In this document: one piece after another, positions 53,394 to 61,705 of the stretch | Numbering within the stretch: the stretch's first letter is position 1 | Layout of the letters: every line of letters begins with the position of its first letter | From: an uncultured Cytophagales bacterium | GTDB taxonomy: Bacteria > Bacteroidota > Bacteroidia > Cytophagales > Thermoflexibacteraceae | DNA: 64,000 bases | Direction of reading: 5' to 3' | NCBI GenBank assembly: GCA_938039675.1 | Contig: CALHUI010000014.1 | Location: 124,001 to 188,000, forward strand | Notes under the pieces: model-generated | Databases searched by the model: none | The model's input: the letters and a program-made list of their open reading frames with translations, nothing else | What the model was told of the DNA's origin: nothing | Program-made: the position numbers and the translations under genes

Positions 53394-54644
53394 CTATTCG
53401 TCCTTCAAAGCAACCACCGGATTGACGGCAGCGGCTTTGGCGGCAGGAATAATACCGGCAAGAGCCCCCGAAATAATCAGCATTACCAACGCAGAGAGTG
53501 CAACCGTCATGTTTACTTCAGGATTGGCAAAAAATTCACCTTCTGCCTCAAATTTTTTCAGTAAATAGTTAATCAGCTCAATTAGCCCGATGCCGCACAT
53601 CAGTCCGATATAGCCTGCCGCGGCAGTAATCAAGATGGATTCCTGCACAATCAGGCTGATGATGCTCCACGGGGTTGCGCCCAGTGCCTTGCGAATGCCT
53701 ATTTCTTTGGTGCGCTCCCGCACAACGATGAGCATAATGTTGCTGACACCGATAATGCCCGCAATGATGGTTCCCAAGCTCACCAACCAGCTAAAACCGG
53801 CTATACCGATAAACAGACCGTTGATGCGCTGAAATTCTTCTTCCACATTGGCAGAACCAAAGGCTTTGAGGTCGTTGGGGGCTACTTTGTGGCGTTGTGC
53901 CAGCAACTTTTTGGCTTCCTGTTCAATCTCGGCGGCAGGTACGCCCGGCTTGGGCAGCATCGCCAGCCAGAAAACGCGATTGCCTTGATTAAATGCCTGT
54001 TGCATAGTGGTTTGCGGCAAGTAAATCGTATGGCGGTCTTCGCGCATATCCTCGCCGCGTGTGCCCAGCCCGCGCTGAATACCTACAACTTTGAAGAAAA
54101 TGCCCTTGATGTCAAGATATTGACCAATAGGGTCTTCGTCTGCGGCAAAAAGTACATTGACAACTTCTTCGCCAATGACGCAGACTTTGCGACGCTCCCG
54201 GATGTCCATATGGTTAATAAAACGACCTTTTACCATTTCCATTTTTTTCAGGTAGAAAAAGTCGGGATAATCGCCAAAAATGCGAAAAGCAGTAGAGTTT
54301 TTCAGCCCGCGAGTTACGGTTCCATCTAAACTGTTGCGCGGGGCAAGTACCTCTATGCCTTTCACCTGTTCGCGCAGGGCTTGCATATCCTCTGTGTTGA
54401 GTTGGATGAACCTGCCCGGTTTCAGCCCCATGTAGGGTTCGCTGGTGCGCTGCGTCCACATAAATACCGAACGCGGCGAAATATCAATGCTCTGCATGAT
54501 GCCGTTTTCAAAACCTTTGCCCGAACCCAGAAGTACAATCAGCATAAAAATGCCCCAAAAAACGCCAAAGGCGGTCAGTGCCGTCCGCAACTTGTGTTTG
54601 CTTACGGTGGCATATATTTCTTTCCATTTGTCTATGTCAAACAT
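53394..54644 (-). CDS. ABC transporter permease (MacB type), second copy
   Basis: A 416-aa inner-membrane permease. The N-terminal helix 'TALTAFGVFWGIFMLIVLLG' (about 20-40) precedes a MacB periplasmic core. The FtsX domain starts near 285, with 'VVRERTKEIGIRKALGATPW' as the signature and three further helices to 'ALVMLIISGALAGIIPAAKA'. It is clearly paralogous to the permease at 55236, and the two may form a heterodimer driven by the ATPase at 56503. Last gene of the operon. Confidence 0.93.
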   Translation of the reverse strand: MFDIDKWKEIYATVSKHKLRTALTAFGVFWGIFMLIVLLGSGKGFENGIMQSIDISPRSVFMWTQRTSEPYMGLKPGRFIQLNTEDMQALREQVKGIEVLAPRNSLDGTVTRGLKNSTAFRIFGDYPDFFYLKKMEMVKGRFINHMDIRERRKVCVIGEEVVNVLFAADEDPIGQYLDIKGIFFKVVGIQRGLGTRGEDMREDRHTIYLPQTTMQQAFNQGNRVFWLAMLPKPGVPAAEIEQEAKKLLAQRHKVAPNDLKAFGSANVEEEFQRINGLFIGIAGFSWLVSLGTIIAGIIGVSNIMLIVVRERTKEIGIRKALGATPWSIISLIVQESILITAAAGYIGLMCGIGLIELINYLLKKFEAEGEFFANPEVNMTVALSALVMLIISGALAGIIPAAKAAAVNPVVALKDE

Positions 54645-54689
54645 GGCGGTAAGGTTTTAAGTGTTGGTTGATTTGACTTTTCCATACAC

Positions 54690-55136
54690 TTACTTTCGTT
54701 GGTTGAGTTCAATCAAATACCCGTCGGGGTCTGCCAGATATATCTGACGCACGCCGTCAAATCGCGTCTGTGCATGATAGGGTATTTTTTGCGATTGGAG
54801 AAAACGCTCCGCCGCCGCAATATCGGCAACGAACAGGGCAAAATGGCTGCCGTCTTTGTCGTTTACTACCGGCTGTGTGCGCCCTGCCAGCAAATGAATC
54901 TGGTGTTGCTCGCTCACCTGAAACCATGCGCGAATCGCTTGTAAGTCGTCGGGCACAGGCACGGATTTCAAGCCGAGTATATTGCCGTAAAACTGCTTAG
55001 AAGCCTCAATATCAGCTACTTGCAAGGCAATGTGATTGTGCGCCGTAATGCCTATTCCTTGCGCCTGCACCGCCGGCCCTGAAAAGAGCAGCAGCCATGC
55101 AATAGTGAAACTATAAAAGCGATTGGGTGATAGCAT
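54690..55136 (-). CDS. Secreted VOC (glyoxalase-like) protein
   Basis: A 148-aa protein. I use the ATG ending at 55136 because it opens a signal peptide, 'FTIAWLLLFSGPAVQAQ'; the track start adds 21 residues without one. The mature part is a single VOC/glyoxalase I-like fold: 'HNHIALQVADIEASKQFYGNIL' with the first metal His, 'HFALFVADIAAAERFLQ' with the second, and 'QIYLADPDGYLIELNQR' with a Glu ligand. It sits between two permease genes of one operon. An envelope-located VOC protein there suggests substrate binding or metal-dependent chemistry linked to export, but this is inference. Confidence 0.85.
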   Translation of the reverse strand: MLSPNRFYSFTIAWLLLFSGPAVQAQGIGITAHNHIALQVADIEASKQFYGNILGLKSVPVPDDLQAIRAWFQVSEQHQIHLLAGRTQPVVNDKDGSHFALFVADIAAAERFLQSQKIPYHAQTRFDGVRQIYLADPDGYLIELNQRK

Positions 55137-55235
55137 GGTATAACGAGTTTGTATTTTCAAAAATAGCTGTGTTTTAAAAGGTGGTTCGTGGGGACACAAA
55201 CCACGGCGACAAAATCCGCGTGCTTAAAATCAAAC

Positions 55236-56483
55236 CTAATCTGCCCGCAATGCTTCAATCGGCTTGACGCGGGCTGCTTGCACGGCAGGAATCAGCCCTG
55301 CCAGCACACCTGCTACCACCAACACCAGCGTTGCGGATATTGCCACGCCCAAATCAACTTCGGGGCGCGTAAAGTAGGGCAGTTGCGCACCGCTGGCATC
55401 TATCAGAAACCTGAGCGCATCCAGCAGCCCGATGCCAATCAACATACCGATATAACCGGCAATTCCGGTAATAAAAACCGACTCTTGGATAATCAGGCTG
55501 ACAATGCTTGCAGGGGTAGCCCCCAAAGCCTTGCGAACACCGATTTCGCGGGTGCGTTCTTTGACGATAATCATCATGATATTGCTCACGCCTACCACGC
55601 CCGCAATGAGCGTACCGATGCCTACCACCCAAATAAACATCCGAATACCTTTAAACAAGCCCTGAAAGCGTTTGTAGTTTTCTTCGTTATTCCAAATTTC
55701 TACTGCCTGTTTGTCTTCGGGTGAAAAATTGTGCCGACGAGCCAGCGTAGCGCGGATTTCGTTTTCCAATTCAATGGCAGGTTTGTTGTCGCGAGGCGTT
55801 ACCACGAAAGTTTGCACCTGATTGGGCTGATTAAACACGTTTTGCAGCGTACTGAACGGAATATAGGCGCGTTCTTCGTTGCGTCCGTTGTTGCCGTTGC
55901 TGGTGAAGATGCCTACTACTTTGAACGGAATCCCTTTTACGTTGATGTATTCGCCGATGCCGATATTTTCATCTTCACCGAAAAGTACTTTGCGAACTTT
56001 TTCGCCCAAAATAATGACTTTGCGCTGTTCCGCAATATCGGACTTGTTGAGCAAACGTCCGGTTTTCAACTTCTCACCATTGATGCGGAAGAAGTCGCCT
56101 TGTGCACCAAATACCTGATAAGACCCGTTTTTGTGCTGATAGTTGAGCGTAAACTCACCCATGAGGCGGTTGCGCGGAGAGATTTTTTCCACGTCGTCCA
56201 GCCCTGTTTCCAACGTGCGGAGGTCGTCGTTGGTAAATTTAATATACCGACCGGGCTTTGTGCCGTTGTGCGGAACGGTGGTTTTGCCTGCCCATATCCA
56301 GATACTGTTTTTGGCTTCTTCAGCAAATTCGGCTTCTACGCCGTTTTGCATCCCGTTGCCTGCACCCAGCAGCAGCATGAGCATAAAAATTCCCCAGAAA
56401 ACACCAAAAGCTGTTAAAAAAGTCCGCAGTTTATTCTTGCGAATCGTGCCGAATATTTCCTGCCATTTATCAAAATCAAACAT
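55236..56483 (-). CDS. ABC transporter permease (MacB type), first copy
   Basis: A 415-aa permease with the same plan as the 53394 gene: helix 'TFLTAFGVFWGIFMLMLLLG' near 20-40, MacB core with 'GDFFRINGEKLKTGRLLNKS', then FtsX with 'VKERTREIGVRKALGATPAS' and three C-terminal helices ending 'GVLAGLIPAVQAARVKPIEAL'. It begins 19 bp after the ATPase stop. Sequence similarity to its paralogue suggests duplication in an ancestor; the interface probably differs. Confidence 0.93.
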   Translation of the reverse strand: MFDFDKWQEIFGTIRKNKLRTFLTAFGVFWGIFMLMLLLGAGNGMQNGVEAEFAEEAKNSIWIWAGKTTVPHNGTKPGRYIKFTNDDLRTLETGLDDVEKISPRNRLMGEFTLNYQHKNGSYQVFGAQGDFFRINGEKLKTGRLLNKSDIAEQRKVIILGEKVRKVLFGEDENIGIGEYINVKGIPFKVVGIFTSNGNNGRNEERAYIPFSTLQNVFNQPNQVQTFVVTPRDNKPAIELENEIRATLARRHNFSPEDKQAVEIWNNEENYKRFQGLFKGIRMFIWVVGIGTLIAGVVGVSNIMMIIVKERTREIGVRKALGATPASIVSLIIQESVFITGIAGYIGMLIGIGLLDALRFLIDASGAQLPYFTRPEVDLGVAISATLVLVVAGVLAGLIPAVQAARVKPIEALRAD

Positions 56484-56502
56484 GGTTGCGGTGGAGATTG
56501 AT

Positions 56503-57225
56503 TTAATAATGCACTGCCGTATGCTTCACCATGTCTTCCTGCCCGAAGTGCGTATCTGCATGTGAAATAATTTGACCGTCGCGCAGTCGGATGATGCGGT
56601 TGGTTTGGTTGGCTACGTCGTTTTCGTGGGTTACGATAACGACCGTCATGCCTTGTGCGTTCACTTGCTTAAAAATATCCATCACTTCCTGTGAAGTTTT
56701 GGAATCCAGCGCACCTGTCGGCTCATCGGCGAGGATGATTTTGGGCTGACTAATCAGGGCGCGGGCAATGGCAACGCGCTGCCGCTGACCACCCGACATT
56801 TCGTTGGGGCTGTGCTCTGCCCAGTCGCGCAGACCGACCATTTCTAAGTATTCCAAAGCCTTTTTGTTGCGCTCTTTGCGGCTTACCTGCTGGTAATACA
56901 ACGGCAAAGCCACGTTTTCCATCGCATTTTTAAAATTCAACAAATTGAAGGACTGAAACACAAAACCGATGAAGCGGTTGCGATAGTAGGCGGCTTTGGT
57001 CGCTGACAAGTTTTTCATCAGCGTATTGTTCAGGTAATATTCACCGGTGTCGTAATCATCCAAAATACCCAGAATATTGAGCAACGTGGACTTTCCCGAA
57101 CCCGAAGAACCCATGATAGACACGAGTTCGCCCTCTTCAATGGTGGCTTCCAGGCCTTTCAGCACGTGCAAGCGGCTGTTGCCTACCGAGTAGTATTTGT
57201 GGATGTTATTGAGTTGAATCATCAT
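56503..57225 (-). CDS. ABC transporter ATP-binding protein (MacB type)
   Basis: A 240-aa nucleotide-binding subunit, first gene of the exporter operon. Walker A 'GSSGSGKSTLLNILG' (about 39-53), Q-loop 'VFQSFNLLNFKNAMENV', signature 'MSGGQRQRVAIARALI', Walker B 'IILADEPTGALD' and switch 'IVTHENDVA' are intact. It energises the two permeases downstream. No HlyD-type adaptor or TolC gene is linked, so a full tripartite pump cannot be claimed. Confidence 0.94.
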   Translation of the reverse strand: MMIQLNNIHKYYSVGNSRLHVLKGLEATIEEGELVSIMGSSGSGKSTLLNILGILDDYDTGEYYLNNTLMKNLSATKAAYYRNRFIGFVFQSFNLLNFKNAMENVALPLYYQQVSRKERNKKALEYLEMVGLRDWAEHSPNEMSGGQRQRVAIARALISQPKIILADEPTGALDSKTSQEVMDIFKQVNAQGMTVVIVTHENDVANQTNRIIRLRDGQIISHADTHFGQEDMVKHTAVHY

Positions 57226-57368
57226 ACCGGCGTTTTTAATTTGACTTGCCTACTCATTGCCAAATGCAGTACCAAAAGATACAATCATCTGACAATCAAC
57301 AGCTTAAACGAAAATAGCATAAAAAAGTTGTTCACATATGAACACCTGTGCGTACAGAATGGAACAAA

Positions 57369-57399
57369 AAAGCCACCTTGCATGTAATAAGGTGGCTTT
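57369..57399 (-). terminator. Terminator of the aminotransferase gene
   Basis: Perfect 11-bp hairpin AAAGCCACCTT / AAGGTGGCTTT (9-nt loop) with a T-run on minus, 24 bp beyond the stop. Confidence 0.85.
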
Positions 57400-57422
57400 C
57401 TGTATTCTCAGGATTGAAAATC

Positions 57423-58667
57423 TTAGCTCAATTTAGCCAGCGCTTCGCCGATGCGACGCACAGCCTCTTTGATTTGCTCATCGGCAGCGGCAGTGGAGAT
57501 GCGCACACAAGGCGGTGCACCAAAACTGTCGCCGTCCACGATGGAAACGTGGGCTTCGTTGAGCAGATAAATGCACAAGTCGTATGAATTTTTGATGTGA
57601 TAATCGCCGTGAGACTTGCCGAAATACGCACTCACATCCGGGAAAATGTAGAATGCGCCTTCGGGGTTATTGGTTTTGATGCCCGGAATTTGGTCTAACA
57701 ACTGTTTGGCAAGGTCGCGGCGACGCAGGTAGGCCGCTGCCATTTCGCGGGTAGGGGTCATATCGCCCGTGATAGCGGCCACGGAAGCCTTTTGTGCGAT
57801 GGAGCAAGTGCCCGAAGTTACCTGCCCCTGCATTTTGTCGCAGGCATCGGCAATCCATTTGGCGGCTGCAATGTAGCCCACGCGCCAGCCCGTCATGGCA
57901 AAACCTTTGGAAAAGCCATTGACAGTAATTACGTTATCTTTGATGAAATCCAGTGAACCGATGCTGAAATGTTCGCCCGTGAAATTGATGTATTCGTAAA
58001 TTTCGTCGGCAATAATGTAAATCGGATTGCCACCATTGTCTTCGTGTGCTTTTACCACTTTGGCAATTTCGGTCAGTTCTTCGCGGGAAAATACTGCGCC
58101 CGTTGGGTTGCAGGGCGAAGAAAACATAATCGCCTTGGTTTTTGGCGTGATGGCGGCACGTACTTGCTCGGCTGTTACTTTGTATTCGTTTTCCAATGAA
58201 CCGCTGATAATGACGGGCGTTCCTTCGGCCAATTTGACCATTTCCATATAGGAAACCCAAAAAGGTGCAAAAATGATAACCTCATCGCCCGGATTGACCA
58301 AACAAAGCAACACGTTGGCAAGCGATTGCTTGGCACCTGTGGAAACCACAATGTTTTCGGGTTTCACATCCAAGCCGTTTTCGCGGTTGAGCTTGTCGGC
58401 AATTCCCTTGCGCAATTCAGGAATACCGGCTACGGGTGTGTAGAAGGTAAAGCCCTCGTCAATGGCCTTTTTGGCTGCATCTTTGATGTGCTGCGGTGTC
58501 TGAAAATCAGGCTCGCCAAGGTTCAGGCTGATTACATCAATGCCCTTGGCTTTCAGCTCGCGGGCTTTCTTTGCCATTTCAAGGGTTTGAGATTCGGCCA
58601 ATGAGTTGATGCGGTCTGAAAGGCTTTGCGGGCCTGCATGTACTTGGTGTATAACAAGGGAACTCAT
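57423..58667 (-). CDS. Aspartate-type aminotransferase (PLP, class I)
   Basis: A 414-aa fold-type I PLP enzyme. The ATG ending at 58667 begins the conserved 'LSDRINSLAESQTLEMAKKA' region; the track start adds 22 basic residues with no support. 'SPCNPTGAVFSREEL' and the PLP lysine in 'VNGFSKGFAMTGWRVGYIAA' (about residue 238) are diagnostic of the aspartate aminotransferase Ib group. Substrate is probably aspartate and 2-oxoglutarate, possibly prephenate or aromatic acids. It is monocistronic between the ABC operon and the LutB-like gene. Confidence 0.92.
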   Translation of the reverse strand: MSSLVIHQVHAGPQSLSDRINSLAESQTLEMAKKARELKAKGIDVISLNLGEPDFQTPQHIKDAAKKAIDEGFTFYTPVAGIPELRKGIADKLNRENGLDVKPENIVVSTGAKQSLANVLLCLVNPGDEVIIFAPFWVSYMEMVKLAEGTPVIISGSLENEYKVTAEQVRAAITPKTKAIMFSSPCNPTGAVFSREELTEIAKVVKAHEDNGGNPIYIIADEIYEYINFTGEHFSIGSLDFIKDNVITVNGFSKGFAMTGWRVGYIAAAKWIADACDKMQGQVTSGTCSIAQKASVAAITGDMTPTREMAAAYLRRRDLAKQLLDQIPGIKTNNPEGAFYIFPDVSAYFGKSHGDYHIKNSYDLCIYLLNEAHVSIVDGDSFGAPPCVRISTAAADEQIKEAVRRIGEALAKLS

Positions 58668-58690
58668 AGAAAAAAGAATTTTTAAGCTGC

Positions 58691-58698
58691 CAAATTTA
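58691..58698 (-). promoter_or_regulatory. Putative -7 element TAAATTTG for the aminotransferase gene
   Basis: Minus-strand match to TAnnTTTG, 23 bp before the revised ATG. The -33 region shows only a degenerate TTTC. Confidence 0.45.
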
Positions 58699-58781
58699 CG
58701 CCGTTTTTTTGCGAAAATCGCATGAAAACGCATGTTTATTTGAATAAATAGCGTTTTGCGACACTATTTTTTTAAACTCTG

Positions 58782-60149
58782 TTACTGCTGCCGCCTGTTG
58801 CGAAGATACCATTCGCGGAAACTTTCCTTAGGCGGTTCGGGCATTTGGCGGTTTTTTGCCCAAACATTCAGCGGATGATTCACCAAAAATTCGGGGGCAA
58901 ATCGCAGCGTGCCTCTGCCGACTTTTCCCGCCATCCGATAAAGTGCAGGATTGGCAAAAATTTTACCCAACACTTTCATTCCCAGCCGCTTAGAGGCAGG
59001 CAGCAACCCTTCGCGGGCAATCACTTGCCGCCATTTGTAGAGTTGTTGGTGGATGTCAATTTTTACGGGGCAAACGTCGGTGCAAGAGCCGCAGAGGGTG
59101 GAGGCAAAGGGTAGCGAGGCATATTCCCGCATATCTACGTTGGGCGAAAGAATAGAACCAATCGGGCCGGGGACGGCATAGCCGTAGCTGTGCCCGCCAC
59201 TGCGTCGGTAAACGGGGCAGGTGTTCATGCAAGCCCCGCAGCGGATGCAATAGAGCGATTTGCGGAAAGCTGCTCTACCCAACAGTTCAGAGCGCCCGTT
59301 GTCTACCAGAATCACATGGATTTCTCCGCCTTTTTTAGGTTTGAAAAAGTGAGAAGTGTAGGTTGTAATGGCCTGTCCGGTAGCGCTACGCGCCAAAAGT
59401 CGCAGAAAAACGCCCAGATGTTCTTGCTTGGGAATTATTTTTTCAATGCCCATGCTGGCAATGTGCACGTCGGCAATGTGTGCGCCCATGTCGGCGTTGC
59501 CTTCGTTGGTACATACTACAAAGCCGCCTGTTTCAGCAATGGCAAAATTTACGCCTGTCAATGCTATTTTATTTTGCAAAAACACCTCGCGCAGGTGCTG
59601 CCTTGCCGCTTCGGTGAGGTATTTGGGGTCGCTTGCGCCTTTTTCAGTGCCTAATTTTTCATAGAAAAGTTCGCCGATTTCCTCTTTTTTCATGTGGATG
59701 GCGGGCAACACAATATGACTTGGCGGTTGATTGGCAAACTGCACCACGCGCTCGCCAAGGTCGGTATCCACTACTTGAATGCCGTTTTGTGCCAGAAATT
59801 GATTCAGGTGGCACTCTTCGGTGAGCATGGACTTGCTTTTTGCCATGCGCTTTACGCCTTTTGCCTGTAAAATACCAAGCACAATGCGATTGTGTTCGGC
59901 TGCATCTTTCGCCCAGTGTACGCATATGCCGTTACGTGTAGCCTTCTCCTCAAAAGCAATCAAATACTCATCTAAGTTAGCCAACACATTCGCTTTGATT
60001 TGCGAAGCCAATTCACGGAGTTGCTCCCACTCGGGTACTGCTTTAACGGCCGCGTCGCGTTTGTTGCGTACAAACCAGAGCGTTTCATCGTGCCAGTTAG
60101 TCCGTGGCACATCCTGATTGAATTTAGCTGCTTCAAGGGCGTGGTTCAT
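58782..60149 (-). CDS. lutB: LutB-like lactate-utilisation iron-sulphur protein
   Basis: A 455-aa protein of the LutB/YkgF family, an iron-sulphur flavin-linked subunit of the LutABC L-lactate oxidation complex. The ATG ending at 60149 gives the standard start 'NHALEAAKFNQDV' and 'HDETLWFVRNKRDAAV'; the 38 extra track residues are not conserved. The two 4Fe-4S motifs are 'CIRCGACMNTCPVYRRSGG' (about 303) and 'CGSCTDVCPVKID' (about 353). lutA and lutC are not linked, so the pathway is complete only if they lie elsewhere. Confidence 0.9.
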   Translation of the reverse strand: MNHALEAAKFNQDVPRTNWHDETLWFVRNKRDAAVKAVPEWEQLRELASQIKANVLANLDEYLIAFEEKATRNGICVHWAKDAAEHNRIVLGILQAKGVKRMAKSKSMLTEECHLNQFLAQNGIQVVDTDLGERVVQFANQPPSHIVLPAIHMKKEEIGELFYEKLGTEKGASDPKYLTEAARQHLREVFLQNKIALTGVNFAIAETGGFVVCTNEGNADMGAHIADVHIASMGIEKIIPKQEHLGVFLRLLARSATGQAITTYTSHFFKPKKGGEIHVILVDNGRSELLGRAAFRKSLYCIRCGACMNTCPVYRRSGGHSYGYAVPGPIGSILSPNVDMREYASLPFASTLCGSCTDVCPVKIDIHQQLYKWRQVIAREGLLPASKRLGMKVLGKIFANPALYRMAGKVGRGTLRFAPEFLVNHPLNVWAKNRQMPEPPKESFREWYLRNRRQQ

Positions 60150-60184
60150 ATCGGCAAAAGCATTAAAGCAACTGCAAATTAACC

Positions 60185-60192
60185 CAAAAATA
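60185..60192 (-). promoter_or_regulatory. Putative -7 element TATTTTTG for the LutB-like gene
   Basis: Minus-strand match to TAnnTTTG, about 35 bp before the revised ATG, with TTG 16 bp further upstream (shorter than the usual spacing). Confidence 0.4.
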
Positions 60193-60286
60193 GGAATTTT
60201 ACAGGAAACAAGAAGCACAACCCTGACAAGCGTTTGTAAACCTGCCGGGATTGTTTTTTTCAAATGGCCGAAAATCCATGCTGTGC

Positions 60287-60745
60287 TTATCTGAAATCTT
60301 CCAAGTCGTCCATAGCCTCATCGGCTGCCCCACCTTGATTGCGACCTCTGCCGCCGTGTTTGCCGCCGCGCTTGTGCATCCTGTCTTTCATCTGTTCTTT
60401 GCGCTTGGCCTGAAATTGTTCAAACTTCGCGTGTTGCTCGGCGTTCAAGATTCCTTTCATAGATGCCTTGAAGTTCTGCTGAATGGCAAGGGCTCTGTTT
60501 ATGCGCTCTTGACGGTCGGCGGCTGTTTGTGCACGCAGTTCATCTGCTGCTTTTATGCGCTCTTGCAAGGCTGCTTTTACCTGTTCCTGTTGTTTGTTAT
60601 CTAATTGTAATTCTGCCGTAAGTTTCTTGGCTTGTGCTTCTACGCGCTGTTCAAGTGTCATTTTTTGACCCTGACCACGGCGACCTTGCGCCTGTACTTG
60701 CAGCCCCATGAATAAAAGCAGTGCAATCAATCCAAAAATTCTCAT
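60287..60745 (-). CDS. Spy/CpxP-like or DUF4890-like secreted protein
   Basis: A 152-aa protein. The ATG ending at 60745 opens the signal peptide 'FGLIALLLFMGLQVQAQ'; the earlier track start is not supported. The mature part is helical and highly charged, with 'KMTLEQRVEAQAKKLTAELQL' and 'MKGILNAEQHAKFEQFQAKRKE', the LTxxQ-like two-helix pattern of Spy/CpxP periplasmic proteins; many Bacteroidota relatives are filed as DUF4890. The C-terminus is His/Gly/Arg-rich ('MHKRGGKHGGRGRNQGG'), which might bind metal or RNA. A periplasmic chaperone-like role is plausible. Confidence 0.75.
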   Translation of the reverse strand: MRIFGLIALLLFMGLQVQAQGRRGQGQKMTLEQRVEAQAKKLTAELQLDNKQQEQVKAALQERIKAADELRAQTAADRQERINRALAIQQNFKASMKGILNAEQHAKFEQFQAKRKEQMKDRMHKRGGKHGGRGRNQGGAADEAMDDLEDFR

Positions 60746-60812
60746 AATCGTGTTATTGTTTAAAAGTTTGTCAGTAAGACAAGATAGCAAACACAAGGTT
60801 TAATGGCAATTC

Positions 60813-61550
60813 TTATTCCTGCCAAATTTCCCATGCTTTTTCAGCCTGACGGTAGAGCATTTCCAAACCGTTTTTGACTTGCGCCCCCTGTTGGCTGCCC
60901 CGCTTCATAAATTCGGTTGCTTCGGGGTTATAAACCAAATCGTGCAGATAATGCGAAGCGGTCAGTTGCTCGTAGGGCAGCGGCGGAAACTCATGCACGT
61001 TCGGATACATGCCCAGCGGCGTCGTATTGACAATCAGCCGATAAGCATCCAGCCCCAGCAGTGGTAACTCGTCGTAGCTGATGCAATTATCGCCTGCGGG
61101 AGTTCGCGAAACAAAGGTGTATTCCATGCCCATGTCTTCCAGTACGGCCTGCACCGCTTTAGAAGCGCCGCCCGTTCCCAGAATCAATGCATCAAACATG
61201 TGCCCCTCGGGAAGGAAACGCTGCAAAGAATATCTAAAACCCTCATAGTCAGAATTATAACCCGCCAAACTACCGTCTGTACAAACTTTAATCACATTCA
61301 CCGCACCTATTTGAGCCGCCTTAGGGTCTATGTAATCCAACAATGGCAGCACATCCAACTTGTAGGGAATCGTTACGTTCAATCCTTTGATATGCGGATT
61401 ATTTTTAATCAGCATCCGCAACCCATCGGCAGAAGGCAGTTCGTACAGCTCATAAACAGCATCAATTTGCTCACGCTCAAATTTTTCGGTAAAAAATTTT
61501 TTGGAAAACGAATGAGAAAGTTTCCTTCCGATAAGTCCGTAGCCTTGCAT
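60813..61550 (-). CDS. aroE: Shikimate dehydrogenase
   Basis: A 245-aa cytoplasmic NADP enzyme reducing 3-dehydroshikimate to shikimate in aromatic amino-acid synthesis. I prefer the ATG ending at 61550 to the TTG three codons upstream. 'GLIGRKLSHSFSKKFFTEKF' (residues 4-23) is the substrate-binding start; the catalytic Lys is in 'LNVTIPYKLDVLP'; the NADP motif is 'LILGTGGASKAVQAVLEDMG'; and 'NTTPLGMYP' is the usual loop. It is monocistronic. Confidence 0.95.
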   Translation of the reverse strand: MQGYGLIGRKLSHSFSKKFFTEKFEREQIDAVYELYELPSADGLRMLIKNNPHIKGLNVTIPYKLDVLPLLDYIDPKAAQIGAVNVIKVCTDGSLAGYNSDYEGFRYSLQRFLPEGHMFDALILGTGGASKAVQAVLEDMGMEYTFVSRTPAGDNCISYDELPLLGLDAYRLIVNTTPLGMYPNVHEFPPLPYEQLTASHYLHDLVYNPEATEFMKRGSQQGAQVKNGLEMLYRQAEKAWEIWQE

Positions 61551-61581
61551 GTCTAACAATTGGTTTCATGGCAATTCATAC

Positions 61582-61589
61582 CAAAGGTA
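61582..61589 (-). promoter_or_regulatory. Putative -7 element TACCTTTG for aroE
   Basis: Minus-strand match to TAnnTTTG, 31 bp before the aroE ATG. No clear -33 element. Confidence 0.4.
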
Positions 61590-61664
61590 GCTAAAAAATT
61601 TCGCCGACGCCGTAACTTGTCGCTGCCGTAGGGAGTTATGGGGCAAAGTAAATGCGTGAGTGAA

Positions 61665-61672
61665 TAAATTTG
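61665..61672 (+). promoter_or_regulatory. Putative -7 element TAAATTTG for the DUF4837 gene
   Basis: Match to TAnnTTTG, 33 bp before the ATG of the DUF4837 lipoprotein. -33 not evident. Confidence 0.4.
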
Positions 61673-61705
61673 TTTTACGATTGGAATTTTTGAACAATAA
61701 ATAAC

